Origin: Rhizopus sp. PT2906
Lineage: Eukaryota; Mucoromycota; Mucoromycetes; Mucorales; Rhizopodaceae
Length of the DNA: 64,000 nucleotides
NCBI GenBank assembly: GCA_025529335.1
Contig: JAMYHX010000064.1
Location: 1-64,000, forward strand
Reading direction: 5' to 3'
Positions 46,423-57,830 of the stretch are shown here, piece after piece. Every line of letters begins with the position of its first letter. Position 1 is the first letter of the stretch. Both the position numbers and the translations under genes were made by a program. Under the pieces are notes generated by a model that ran no database searches, was not told where the DNA came from, and saw nothing but the letters and a program-made list of their open reading frames with translations.

Positions 46423-46429
46423 TATAAAT
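46423..46429 (+). promoter_or_regulatory. TATA box of a small ORF
   Basis: TATAAAT lies 52 bp before the ATG of the 67-residue ORF, a usual distance for a fungal core promoter. Confidence 0.5.
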
Positions 46430-46480
46430 GGGGCAAAGAAATCACGACCTATAAACATTCAACTCAATGTCTTTCACAAT

Positions 46481-46684
46481 ATGCCATTTAATCAATCGGA
46501 CATAGAACCTATTTACCTTCGAAACGATCACAACAAGAAACGACTCATGCCAATAAAAGAAGAAATGAAAGAAACAAGAGTCGATAAATGGACATTTGAA
46601 AGCTTCTTTGGAATCAAAAGTAAAGGCCAATCACAGATCATCACAGACGAATCCATGAATCGACTTATATCCTTTCACTTGTAA
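46481..46684 (+). CDS. Small single-exon gene, 67 residues, unknown
   Basis: The frame MPFNQSDIEPIYLRNDHNKK continues with KETRVDKWTFESFFGIKSKG and ends ISFHL. It is charged, with no signal peptide and no membrane segment. A TATA box lies upstream and AATAAA signals follow within 60 bp. Together these look like a compact, expressed gene. An upstream ATG at about 46468 in another frame could reduce translation. I do not recognise the protein. Confidence 0.5.
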   Translation: MPFNQSDIEPIYLRNDHNKKRLMPIKEEMKETRVDKWTFESFFGIKSKGQSQIITDESMNRLISFHL

Positions 46685-48030
46685 TATATCTCTTTTTCTA
46701 TATTCCTTTCTGTAAATAATCTTTCAATAAACCTTGCATCTCTCTCTCTATTTTACATTTTCTGGTTTCTAAATTTAGATTGTTTTTATTGGTGTGGATA
46801 AATATATACTTGTGAGTGGTTCTTATTTTATATATGCAAGCACATGTTTTGTTTTTGCTATGGTAACGGTCGTCAAGGGAAATGCGTTGCTTTATTTACT
46901 CACTCCTGATGGTGACAACGTGTAACGTGCCCAAGACTATAAACATCATAAAGTACCCCACGTGCCTGTGTCTATGCACAAAAGGGTCCTACAGAAATTT
47001 AGGTAAAAACCATTTTTAGCTGTGTCCAATCATTTTTCTTGACGTAGGCTCACTTTTATTTATGGGCAATACTTTATGCACTTCACATCACGAATAGAGC
47101 ACTTTTAATATTTTATTTCATGAAAAAAGATGAGCTAATTCAGTGTTTGTCTGAATGAGCATAATTTGAAATGCTCATCTGTTCTTGTTCATCTGCCCAA
47201 TGACAAAATCATTCTTTCTCTGACCTCATCATTCAATATTCGCGCGGCCATTTTTTTAAATGTTTTAGATTTCAACAAGCAACTAAATAAACCAAGTACA
47301 AGCTGAAGAATAAGGTAAAATCACTATATATGCTGCACTTTGACAACAAATATGAATGTTTCAGCTATCATGTCAATTACTGTATCGATATAGAAGATGT
47401 AACAAACAGCTTTATAATACCTTGGGCTTTCCTTTGAATACCAATCGTCATAACAAACCTAGTTTCTATTTGCTACAGTTTATCTGACCATTTTAAACAA
47501 GTCTATTAAACATATACCAAAAAGAGTAATGTTACACTTACGTTCATTATGAACAGCAATCATACTTAAAGGTCACAGTCATGTTCAATGAAATCTTGGT
47601 TAATGAGCAGTTCTCATTGACACCGAGAAAGAGAGAGAGAGAGAGAGAAAGAATGATAAATTTTCCAGAGTGTCCATCTTTCATATGGCTTTCTCAGCCA
47701 ATAAATTATGTGTAGACCTTTGTATTACATATGCCACGTATACACCCCATTTTAGGATCGCCCTTGATGACTCAGGGCGTAGATAACAATGAATATATCC
47801 TTCATATATTTCATTATTTCCAATATACATGTTTTTTTAAAAAAAATCACAGATTGTAATTGAAAAGAGGCTGACAAGAGAGAATAAAATGGCAAGTAAA
47901 AGGGACAAGTAGATAGACTAAGGCTTCATGCAGAGAAAGAAGGAAAAAAAAGCCCGCGGGGTAACTTTGAAATATAAAAAGGGAATACAGTTTTTCATTT
48001 TTTTTTTTCTTTGTCTAAAGACAAGCATAA
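46685..48030. other. Long intergenic region, about 1.3 kb
   Basis: No open frame of note on either strand. A short (GA)n run lies near 47632-47648, and a T-run ends about 20 bp before the dehydrogenase start. Nothing else was recognised. Confidence 0.45.
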
Positions 48031-49181
48031 ATGAGAGACTTTTGGTCAAAGCGAAATTACTCTTTTGAACAGATTCCTGATCTGACAGGCAAAGTTGCCA
48101 TTGTGACTGGAAGTAGTAGTGGTGTAAGTGCTGTATGTTTAATTAGGACTATTGCTTAATGACAGCTTATTATTAGATTGGCAAAGTATGTGCAACAGAA
48201 ATGGCAAGAAAAGGCTGTACAGTGTATGTAAACATTTCTATATGTTTCTATGACTCATATAATCATTAAAGTATTGTTGCAGCGCGTGATGAAAAGAGAT
48301 GTCAAGCTGCTGTCGAAGAAATAATAGACGCGACGGGCAACAAGAAGGTCGAATATATTAGAATTGATCTGATGTCACTTGCCTCTGTTAAAAAATTCGC
48401 AGACGAGTTCAAGTCTCGATACAAACAACTCAACATTTTGATGAATAATGCTGGCGTTATGATGTGCCCCTTTGCTCTCTCAGAAGATGGTTAGTAAACC
48501 GATTTCAGACACATACACAGTAGACTTATACGTTTAATAGGTATCGAAACACAGTTTGCCACCAATCATGTTGCACATCATTACTTGACAATGCTCCTAC
48601 TTCCTCTTTTAGAAGTATCCACACCTTCTCGCGTTGTCACAGTAAGTTCTATGGGTCATATGCTACTCTGGAGAAAGTTTGACCTTGAAAGTATAAGTGA
48701 TCCTGAAGGCTATAGTACATTGCAACATTATGCCATGTCCAAGGTAAACAGACTTCTTCTTTTTTTTTTTTAAGTAAACACAGGTTTGATGCATTTTGTG
48801 TAGACTTGTAACATCTTGTTTACAAGAGAACTCAATAAGCGACTGGAAAATAAAGGCGTAAAGAACGTCTATGTCAACTGCAATCACCCAGGTATTGTTC
48901 GCAGTGATCTGTTCCGCCATTTGTACAAGCCTGGATCTTGGAAGGAGTGGTTGAACAGTTTTGTTTTCATTTCCACAGAGGAGGGTGCATTGACTCAACT
49001 CTATCTTGCTACAAGTCCTGAAGTAGAAGAAAAGGATATCAGAGGAAAGTATTGTATGCCATTTGGTGTTGTCTCTAGTCCTTGGGGTGCTGCTGCTCAT
49101 AATGATCGTCCATTGGAATTATGGGAGTATACCGAAAGACTCATCAAAGAAAAGATGCCCGATTATGAATCACCTATCTAA
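48031..49181 (+). CDS. Short-chain dehydrogenase/reductase
   Basis: Exons 48031-48123, 48177-48223, 48272-48489, 48541-48743, 48804-49181, 312 residues. The Rossmann fold shows the cofactor loop VTGSSSGIGKVCATEMARKG, the NNAG motif (LNILMNNAGVMM), the catalytic Ser region VVTVSSMGH and the catalytic pair in HYAMSK. Arrangement and length fit the retinol-dehydrogenase/WW-oxidoreductase-like group, which reduces or oxidises lipid-type alcohols and carbonyls. The AARD after the second strand suggests NADP(H). No signal peptide or clear membrane anchor. The specific substrate is not predictable. Confidence 0.9.
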
Positions 49182-49239
49182 TGAACCATATCTATCAATA
49201 AATAATTTATTTACAACGCATATATATATGTATAAATGT

Positions 49240-50573
49240 CTAGGTATAGGATGTTATTGAATGGTCTGATGATTTAAGAACCTGTCTCTGTTCTTCGCTA
49301 TCATTATCTGTTGTTGAAGGCGCTAAACTGTAGGATATAACACCTGTTATGACTAATATATATGCCACCAAATAAAACGGAGGCATCTATTACATAGAAA
49401 TCATCACTTCTTGTCCCTTACTCTTTTTCTTTTCTTTTCTTACCTTTGCATTCAGAAAGAATAATCCAACGAGTAATGAATAAAAATTGTTTGTGATCAG
49501 GTTCATGTTGACAAAAGTGGCACTTGTCATTCTGTAGACTGTGGGTACAAGCGAGTACATTGTGAAAAGACAGAGAATGTAGCCTACAACCAATAGACCT
49601 ATCATTCATTAGGCTTATGATAAACACGGAACTAACCTCTTTTTTTTTGTTGCTTACCACTGCCTAAAGTCCATTGTATGCTTATCACGGTATCATATTC
49701 AAAATATAATCTACAACATATATAAATGACACGTCACTATTGTATGTAAAAATGATCTTACGCTTGTATTCCACACATCAATGACCCTAATAAACCTGCT
49801 TTACCTAGAATTTCGGCTGTCGTGTGATGGCTGACGAGATGTTCCTCTATTACATTGCATACTGCATACGAGGTCGCGCTCATAAGCTAATCTAATCATG
49901 AGTTCATCCACAAAGAGTAATTAAAATATAGCTTACACATATGATATCTCCAATCCAGCTATGGTTTGCTAATAGTAAATATATGAATCATGGGGTTCCA
50001 TTGCCATTCTATTAGCCTACCTGTAGCGTCATCCGTTGCCATTGTATCACACCATATGAGCAATGCAAGACCAACTAAACATATCACTGCACTCCTCACG
50101 TGAATCAGACTGTATTTCGCATGAAGAAAGTAAGTAGAAAGGAGCATAACGCAAGGAATTGTCCATGACGATAGTACTAATGCTGATAGGAGAGATGTGC
50201 TCTTGAAAGCCAATACGGCCAATACATTTCCTAAAAACAAGACTGTCAGTGTATGTTACACACATTGTCATCGTCTCTTGCCTCCCACATCAGCAAAAGA
50301 AAATCCTACGACTGCTATAGGCATGAGTATTGATTGAATATGTATGTGGATATATATATATACTTTACAATGCCAAGAAAATTTAAATGATGTGTGAGCT
50401 GATCTACCATAGATGATTGCCAGTAGTAAGTAATTACAAAAGTTCTGAGTACAAGGTATGCTGATGCCATAGTGATTCCATAGAGCAGATGAGGCAGTAC
50501 TTGTTCCAACTATACAAAGTGAAAGTAGTTGACCAAGAACGACTGGGAGTACTATTTGTCTCCTTGACCGCAT
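49240..50573 (-). CDS. SLC35F-type transporter (drug/metabolite superfamily)
   Basis: Likely exons 50573-50369, 50314-50282, 50230-50021, 49968-49937, 49886-49762, 49710-49658, 49598-49444, 49386-49240, about 319 residues. About ten hydrophobic segments include VVLGQLLSLCIVGTSTASSA, VLAVLAFKSTSLLSALVLSS, ICLVGLALLIWCD, LLVVGYILCLFTMYSLVP and YLVAYILVITGVISYSLAP. GQLLSLCIVGT and SSWTIPCVMLLS match the DUF914/SLC35F pattern. Family members sit in Golgi, endosome or plasma membranes, and most have no known substrate. The second intron uses a GC donor (GCAAGA). The first intron is the least certain; the frame is also open without it. Confidence 0.8.
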
Positions 50574-51608
50574 AATAAATAATAAAAAAGAAAAAGGGAA
50601 AAGCTGTTTTTTTTTTCGGTTAAATGACACTCGGTCCGAGCGGGGGGAAGATCATTTTTTATCTTATCGATGCAAAAAAGAGAGAGAGGGGAGGGAGAGT
50701 ATCACATGATTCCTTTATTTAGTCTTTTGTCATATTGCTCCCCTTCTTTTGATGTGTGATTATTTAATATGTATGTTTGGATAGTCCTCATCTTTTTTTT
50801 TCATAAATCTTTCTTACTGCTGGTAGAAACTTTTGTGATATTGTTGTTCCTGATTTTGATATTTGTTGTATATGTATTCAATATTTTAGTTTAAAACTCT
50901 TCTTTCTGACTTGACTGAAATAAAGACATGCACGAAAATAAGGAATAGAGTGAAAGCAAGACTCGAGATATAAAGGATGTTCTTGTGATTTCACTTCAAG
51001 ACGTGATATTTTTCTCGAGAAATTATTTATTTTAAAAAGTACTTTTTATCATAATCAACTTAACTGCTTTTATATGAAAGCAATAGTCCTATGCTAGACC
51101 TAGATGATCTCGACTGTACGTTAACATTAAACAGAATGCAGAGATTTTTTAAATTCCGTTAGAATCCACTTAGATATAATACAGATTGCGTGATTTAATG
51201 CGTCTTCTCTTACTGAATTGCGACATATGTTACCTCCTCCCTCCCCCTCTTCTTCTTCTTCTTGTCCTAGCCATTTCACTCTTTGTTCATATCATGCTTG
51301 TATAAATGATGACTAGATGATATATATAAATGCCTCTTCATAAGAATAAATAATAAACTTTTTTAACCAGAGTTCAACACAAGCAGTAAACTCTTGTTCG
51401 TATTACACATGACAAAACCCTTTTTGTCCCTGTGCCACACAATTATAAAAGTAATCTCTAATCTTATTTCTCTTTTTCTTTCTCTTTTTAAACAAAAGAA
51501 ATATCAAAAAACAATGAATAATAATGACTGTAATGATGAACGTTTTATAATAAACAAGGTGAAATAACTTTTAATATAGCCGCAATCATTGATTCTTTAA
51601 ATCAAATC
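50574..51608. promoter_or_regulatory. Divergent promoter region, transporter and bZIP
   Basis: About 1 kb without supported genes between divergent starts. Long upstream regions are common for regulator genes. A 15-codon frame begins at ATG 51514, 95 bp before the bZIP ATG, and could be a short upstream ORF. Other motifs could not be assigned. Confidence 0.4.
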
Positions 51609-52417
51609 ATGGATACATCCAACATTCTTTCTGAAGCAGACTTACAAGACGAACTATCCATCTTTGCTAATGTCCAATTTACTTATGATAACAAAAAATC
51701 GTCTGAAAGAGATATACATTCACTCATCCATCACAAGTTGGCTTCTCTTGTTGATCACAATAACCCAACAATGATGTCTCCTGGTAAATACGTTGTTTTT
51801 TGCTTCTTCTTTCTTAGCTCACATGTCATCAAATAGATGCTATTTCCAGATTCTATGATCACTCTCCCGTTTGCTCGCCACCCAACGGATATTACTCACC
51901 CAACGTTTCACCTCCTAGCATCTCACCCAATCCAACACCTCCCAACGGTCTACTTCCTGGACAGCAATCTGACATGTTTGAGGCGATCATTAATCCACCT
52001 ATTGCCATCTACGATCAGACAGTTCATAGCGAGTATGACGAAAAAGAATTTATGGAAACAATGAAGGCACTGTCAGGACAGCATCAAGAATCTCAAGACG
52101 CGACCGAAGAAGACCAGTCTGGAAGAAGAAAGTCAATTCAGCCCTTAAGCAAGGAAGATAAACGACGCAGAAATACGGCTGCAAGTGCTCGGTTCCGTGT
52201 CAAGAAAAAATTACGTGAACAGGCTCTTCAGCAGACAGCAGCAGAGATGACCGAGAAGGCTAGAGTATTTGAAGAACGAGTACATGAGCTCGAAAGAGAA
52301 GTCAAATGGTTAAAGGCTCTGTTGGTAGAGAAGAAGGACGGTCAGATTGAGCAAATGATTTTGAACCAACAAAAGCGTGAATTAGAACAACAACAACAAC
52401 AACAACAGTCATCTTAA
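51609..52417 (+). CDS. bZIP transcription factor, CYS3/Met4-Zip1 type
   Basis: Exons 51609-51783 and 51837-52417, 251 residues. The N-terminal half is acidic and Pro/Ser-rich (SPPNGYYSPNVSPPSISPNP), as in activation domains. The basic region DKRRRNTAASARFRVKKKLR includes N-x-x-A-A-x-x-x-R and matches the sulfur regulators CYS3 and Zip1. The zipper follows with heptad hydrophobics (VFEERVHELEREVKWLKALL). A glutamine run ends the protein. In Neurospora, CYS3 turns on sulfur-uptake genes and is removed through the SCON2/Met30 F-box protein, a homologue of which lies at 4528. The partner relation here is inferred from homology. Confidence 0.88.
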
Positions 52418-52836
52418 CGAAATTGTACCATGATCTCCTCACCTCATTATGTCCCCTTCTCACCTATGCTTTCTCTCTCATCTTATGGTCCTCTCTTTAT
52501 ATGTTCCTTTTTATAACATGGTTTTATTGATTAAAGCTTCTGTATATGATGATATACTATGATATATTTCATCAGTGGCAGCCCCTCGCATTTTATGATA
52601 TGCCAAGTATGGAAGCAATGAGTGAACTAACTATGACATAATACGCTTGTTTTGTTTTTTTTGTTCTCTATCTTTTTTTTCTAAAGTAATGGAAGTGACG
52701 AGAACTACAGTAAGAGTAAATGGTTTTATATCACTTTATAGGACGGAATATTATGGTTCAAATGTACTTTAGGTACTCATCTTTATTATTAAGCGAAAAG
52801 AAATAACAACTCAGACTTATGCACTAAATCATAAGC
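52418..52836. other. Intergenic between bZIP and small gene
   Basis: Contains the bZIP 3' region with T-rich blocks. No gene is supported. Confidence 0.4.
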
Positions 52837-52844
52837 TATAAAAG
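52837..52844 (+). promoter_or_regulatory. TATA box
   Basis: TATAAAAG lies about 41 bp before the ATG of the 85-residue gene, a typical core promoter position. Confidence 0.55.
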
Positions 52845-52884
52845 AAGGTTTCTCTTTTTTTTTGTTTTTTTTTTTAACATCATC

Positions 52885-53142
52885 ATGGATAACAAACGAA
52901 CAGAAAACCTCAACGACCAACCTCATTTGGTTTCTGAAGGACCCGATACGCTGACACCCAAGAACACAGCCTATGGACAAGTTCCACTCCGAGAACCCAA
53001 GCGAACGATGAAGGAAAACCTAGCATTTGGAGAATCAAAGAGTGAAGATTATTCCCCTTTACAAGCTGATCAAGGCTCAGTACAAGATTTTAGAAAGTCT
53101 GATTGGGATAGTCGAGTGAATAAGGCGGCTTCTAGACAATAA
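52885..53142 (+). CDS. Small hydrophilic protein, 85 residues, unknown
   Basis: A single-exon frame starts MDNKRTENLNDQPHLVSEGP and continues through AYGQVPLREPKRTMKENLAF to SDWDSRVNKAASRQ. It is rich in charged residues and proline and is likely disordered. It has a well-placed TATA box and a pyrimidine run before the ATG. No domain was recognised; short disordered fungal proteins of this kind are often stress-induced, but that is only a guess. Converges on the kinase gene with 175 bp between the stops. Confidence 0.6.
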   Translation: MDNKRTENLNDQPHLVSEGPDTLTPKNTAYGQVPLREPKRTMKENLAFGESKSEDYSPLQADQGSVQDFRKSDWDSRVNKAASRQ

Positions 53143-53317
53143 AGTATATATATATTTTTATTATGTACATAAAAGAGCAACATATAAGTTCTTTTTGAAT
53201 GAATGAATATTATAAAAAGAGAGGGCATAGTAGCAATATAGATGATAAAATATAAATACATAGAAATATATACACATGAAGAGAGAATTAAATAAAAAAT
53301 GCATAGAAAAATTAGAG

Positions 53318-54561
53318 TTATTTTTTGCTTAAAGTGCAAACGGGTTGAACACCTTCTGTATGCTTATGAACTCGATTCATGTTATCTACTGAGTTATTAT
53401 TACAAACGGATATTGACTTGACCCAAGCATCTTCTAACAGTTCAGAGCTTGTGATACGGGTGGAAGGATTGGGATCGAGCATGCGATGGATGATACGACG
53501 CTCATTGGCACCGAGAGGGCGAAATAATTCGTAAAGTTTCTGCTGTTCCAGTGCTCGGAGATAATTGGCGTATGAGTGATCGGTTTTCTTGGCAATATGC
53601 CAGGCAAGTCCGCCGAGACAGATACAGTAAAAGACGATACCGGCGGACCAAACGTCGGCAAGATGTCCCCAGTATTCTTTATTCTCGATAGCTTCTGGTG
53701 AAATATAAGGCTCTGAACCGACCAGACCACGACTTTGACGGCCTTTGGATTCCCAAGGGAAGCGAAAGACATCAGATACACCAAAATCAGTGATCTTGAC
53801 TGTGCCATCCATAGTAAGCAAAAGATTCTCAGGCTTGATGTCACGATGAGCAACACCCATAGAGTGAAGATAAGCCAGACCTTGAAGCATTTGTTTGAAA
53901 CAGCATAGTTTTTCAAGTTCTGTCATTCTTTCGGCCATGATGCATGTGAATAAGTCACCACCGGGACACTACCAAATTTGGTTCAATGATCGTTTTTTTT
54001 TTTATGAAATTTTTTTTTTCTTACATATTCCATCACGGTACAATACCGTTTCCGTTCATCTAAGACGAGATCAATTGTTTCTATCACGTTGGGATGAGAA
54101 AAGGTAGATGAAATACAGAATTCACTGGTCAGTTTCTTCATGTATTCCTTTTCGCTCTCGTGCTTTCTTTTCTTTCTAAACTGTTTGATCGCATACAGTT
54201 TTTCTGATCTGCCATCCTCACCAAGCTGACGAACTACCATGACGACAGCAGTGGTACCCTGTCCGAGTCGTCTGTAGCATTCACCGTACTCTTTTAGACT
54301 TGCAGTATCTGCACGGTGACGTCTGGCATTTTTGGAGCATTCGGTGGGATGTATGGGTATTGAGCAAGAAGATGCGGAAGAGGTGGATGAATATGAGGTT
54401 GTACTGGATGAAGTTGAAGTAGGATTTAGATGAGGTGTGGTCATTGTGTTTGCAGTTTGTTGTTTGGCTAGATCGGTGACGATGATGGATGATGCTCTAT
54501 TGTCTGGTAACCAAATATCTCCAGGTGATAATCTGTGTATGTTGGCAGAATAAGACGTCAT
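53318..54561 (-). CDS. Ser/Thr protein kinase, HAL/Npr1 type
   Basis: Exons 54561-54025 and 53968-53318, 395 residues. A Ser/Thr-rich N-terminus of about 85 residues precedes the kinase domain: glycine loop RLGQGTTAVVMVV, the Lys of YAIKQFRKKRK, catalytic loop HRDIKPENLLL, metal-binding DFGVSD, and a SEPYISPEA activation segment. WGHLADVWSAGIVFYCICLG and AWHIAKKTDHSYANYL are typical of the fungal Hal4/Hal5/Npr1 family, which regulates potassium and nutrient transporters at the plasma membrane. All catalytic residues are present. The isoform is not assigned. Confidence 0.88.
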
Positions 54562-56635
54562 TCCTTAAGGGGGGTATGGAAATCAAAAGTGATGTGAAAG
54601 AGAAAGAAAAAGAAAGAAAATTTTTATAGAAGAGAGAATAGAGAGAGAGAGAGAGAGAGGAGGCGATGGGGGCGAAATATATAATCTTCCATATTTGGTT
54701 GATTTTATTTAAACTGGGCCACAAGAAAAAATGCCTCATACAAAAAATAAAGTACAGTCGTGGCTTATGTCCAATAGCACAAAGAACTCCCTGAATTTAT
54801 CGTGGCTCCGCAAGGACACAGAGCGAGTTATAAATAATTTTTGTGTAGCATAAAACAATGATGATATTTCAATATAATGTGATTGACATTCTTGTAAATA
54901 GTTTCATTAGCTTATCATTATCTATTCATGTGAACGGACCCTTTCTGGGTAAGTCCATTATGTCAAACAACAAAAAAAGAGCTCAATATCTCTCATATAA
55001 CAAGTTCTGAGAAGCTAAAATGAGGTAAATATATAGATTAAATATTATTATTATTATTATTATTATTACTTAAAATACCCTCATATTTTAGACTACTGCA
55101 ATCTAGTGTGCACCTATAGAATTCATTCTTTCTATAGCATGCATCACTTACGCTATGATAAATTCACTGCAGAGAATATGTAGAAACAAAAACAATTAAG
55201 GAGGAAAAAAAAGTGGCGGCGATTAGTCCCGATTGAAGGTGGGGGGAGAGCAACTATCAGGGTGAGTCTTTTTGTTTGTCAGCGAATTCCAATAATAGAA
55301 GTGAGAAACTTGGCTCCTTGGAAAAGCTTAGTCCACGAGGTAAATAAAATTAATAAAGATTGAGACAAAGAAATGTGTGTATTACACATATACAATTTTA
55401 CTTTAGTGAGCATTTTATTATCATATAAATAGTTGTTTATCCAAAAATCTCTGCATACATCTATTCAATACATTCGCTTCCAGTATTTGAAGACATTTAA
55501 AGGTTTATTGGTATGATTATATGCTCCTTTAAGATGTATTTTGGGTGTAAAAAGATATCTCTTCTTTTATACATAAACACTAGACAAATGAATTTTCATT
55601 TTCTGGCTTACTGATGATCTTTAAACTGATGCGTATTGTTAGTTTAAAAGTTATTTGGGTTGTAAACAATCTCCCCGAGTTACCCTTGAATTGTGACGCA
55701 AGTAGACTAGGCAATGGCAGAGAGTTGACCCGCTAAAAGAACAACTTAGCACTAGTATTACTTTGTGATTTTAAGGACATGTAAATTGATATATATCGCA
55801 GTAATTTCTACAAAGTTCTACAATTGGCTAATACTAGTGAAAACAATATTGCGAGTAGAAAGTATATTGAATTATGCTTTAATCATTATATATTCCTGTA
55901 TCCACTATCGTATTCTGTAATAAAACTCTTTCTCCACACATTAAGTTAGGCAGCAATATCATTCTTATGAATCGTCTTATCTCTATACTTCTTATATCGA
56001 AATATAAGCAAACAGAGCTACTATAGATGACTTTAATGAGTATAATAAATGGCTTATAGATATACGGATTCTGTTTGTGTACTTTAAATGTAGCGAGCAC
56101 TCGAATGCATTATTTTCTCATGTGTTGAATTACAACAGTTAAATACTGATTTAATGTAAAGATAATAATAGTAATGATAGTGTACCCGTTTATAGACTGA
56201 TTTGATATTGTGTTACCTGCATCATAAACTTACGCTATCAATAACTTTGTTCAAGCATGGCGTGCATACTTTTGGAAGAGGAACGCCTTCTCTTTCATGT
56301 CTATTCAAGTGTTTACCATATATGCTGTACGTTTAAACAAATATTTTATTAAAGAAAATAGATATAATTTCGTCCAAACCGTATTAGATCAAAGAAGTAT
56401 GTGGAATCCAATAACCCTTTTAAGATCAAAGAGAAAACATGAAGGAAATAAGTGAAGAGGACCGAGTAAGAAGGGAACGAAAAAGGACTAGGTCGAAAGA
56501 CGTCGGGTGAAGGGTGGCCATGGAGGAACTTTTGCCCCAAGTCAGGCGGTGGAGGTAGCATAAGCGTACTATGTTTCTGTATTAAGAATTTTCATGAATA
56601 ACTGTTCAAAAGCTCCTTTGAAATCCTTTGAAAAT
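54562..56635. other. Gene-poor region, about 2 kb
   Basis: No supported gene on either strand. Features: a (GA)n run near 54641-54659 just before the kinase start, and an (ATT)n run at about 55046-55069. A relatively GC-rich block at 56390-56570 has a minus frame rich in Pro and Phe but no recognisable motif. Confidence 0.45.
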
Positions 56636-57362
56636 GACTATATCAGAATTCTATGGTCACCGTTACTCAAAGCGTTATTTGTTCAAAGACAAGTCTATTC
56701 GTATCATTTGGTAAGCTTTATTTTTTGTATTCAGTTCTGAATCCTGTAACCCTTCTTAAACTACAAAGGAAATAAATGACGTACAGTGAAGCCAAGGGCG
56801 TGATTAGTTTTAAAATTGACAATAGAATTGTTTACTCCTGCAATGGTATTAACCATGAGCTTGTAATGAGCAAGTCGGCTGTTATTCAGGTGATGACATT
56901 ATCATACAAGGTATAAGAAAGCTCACCCGAGAGGGTAAATATATTCAAGCTACTTTATATAGAACCAATGCAGAGCTTTATTTCCGTTCATGTTACAATT
57001 GACTGGCCTCATCCATCGATATTAGTGCGCTACATCTTACTGCGCTTGGTCTTCATGTTAGTCTTGCTCAATACAGTGTCTTTTTGCCAGCCAACATTCT
57101 TGAACTTGAGGAAGTAGTATATAAGCAGGAGAGCGAGATAAGTATTGTGCGATATATGTTTGCAAAAAGAAAGGAGCCGATTGCAGACGACCATTTCTTG
57201 GCGTAGTCTCTTGAACTTCCTCGACGTCGTTTTTACAGGCCTCTTGTTGCTGGCATATCTAAGCAACCTTTTGTCCTTTACCGTGCTATTTTCATGCATA
57301 CAAAAAAGGAGGTCGCAGCGATTGGGATCTCTGAGGATGCACTTTTCTTCGATCGGTTTTAG
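56636..57362 (+). pseudogene. Decayed multi-segment ORF, unknown family
   Basis: An ATG near 56636 opens MTISEFYGHRYSKRYLFKDK, which ends at a GTAAGC donor. A second frame from about 56777 reads MTYSEAKGVISFKIDNRIVY. From about 56930 one frame runs for some 140 codons (LTREGKYIQATLYRTNAELY, SVFLPANILELEEVVYKQES, LPRRRFYRPLVAGISKQPFV), broken by stops at 57000-57002 (TGA), 57204-57206 (TAG) and 57360-57362 (TAG). The residues between stops are protein-like. I do not recognise the family. A retrotransposon gag-like origin is possible but unproven. Confidence 0.4.
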
Positions 57363-57830
57363 CTCTTCTTTTTTCAGCTTCTTAGCATATTTAAAGTTGT
57401 CATCTTATCTTACCAACTTTGGCTTGTGAACGGCGCAGCTGCCTCCCTTACCGGATCTTATAAGGTTTGAGCATTTAGGTGTCGATTTTCATGGCATAAG
57501 CGTTCTTCTCAAAGGAAAGCATGTAAAAGACTTGCCTTGAAATTCCTGTGCACATATTCGACAGCCTGTAATAGGCTTTCAAATGCTTTAAAGCATATGA
57601 ATCAAGCAAGTTGCAAGTCATCTCCACACCGAATTCAGAAAGAGAATTTCTAGATATATCTATTGTATTCAGCCTTTTATTTGAAAAAAACAAAGACTAT
57701 CAAATCGATGACTTATTGATCATCCTGGAGTGATCACTTCACTCCGGAGTTTAGAATGCTTTTATAATCAGACACAGCTGGTTCGTTTTTTACGCTTTTT
57801 TCTCTTATTTGCATATAAATATTTAATAGA
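57363..57830. other. Intergenic, promoter of MON1
   Basis: A minus frame at 57475-57693 is unsupported. An AT-rich TATAAATA-like stretch lies about 17 bp before the MON1 ATG. Confidence 0.4.
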
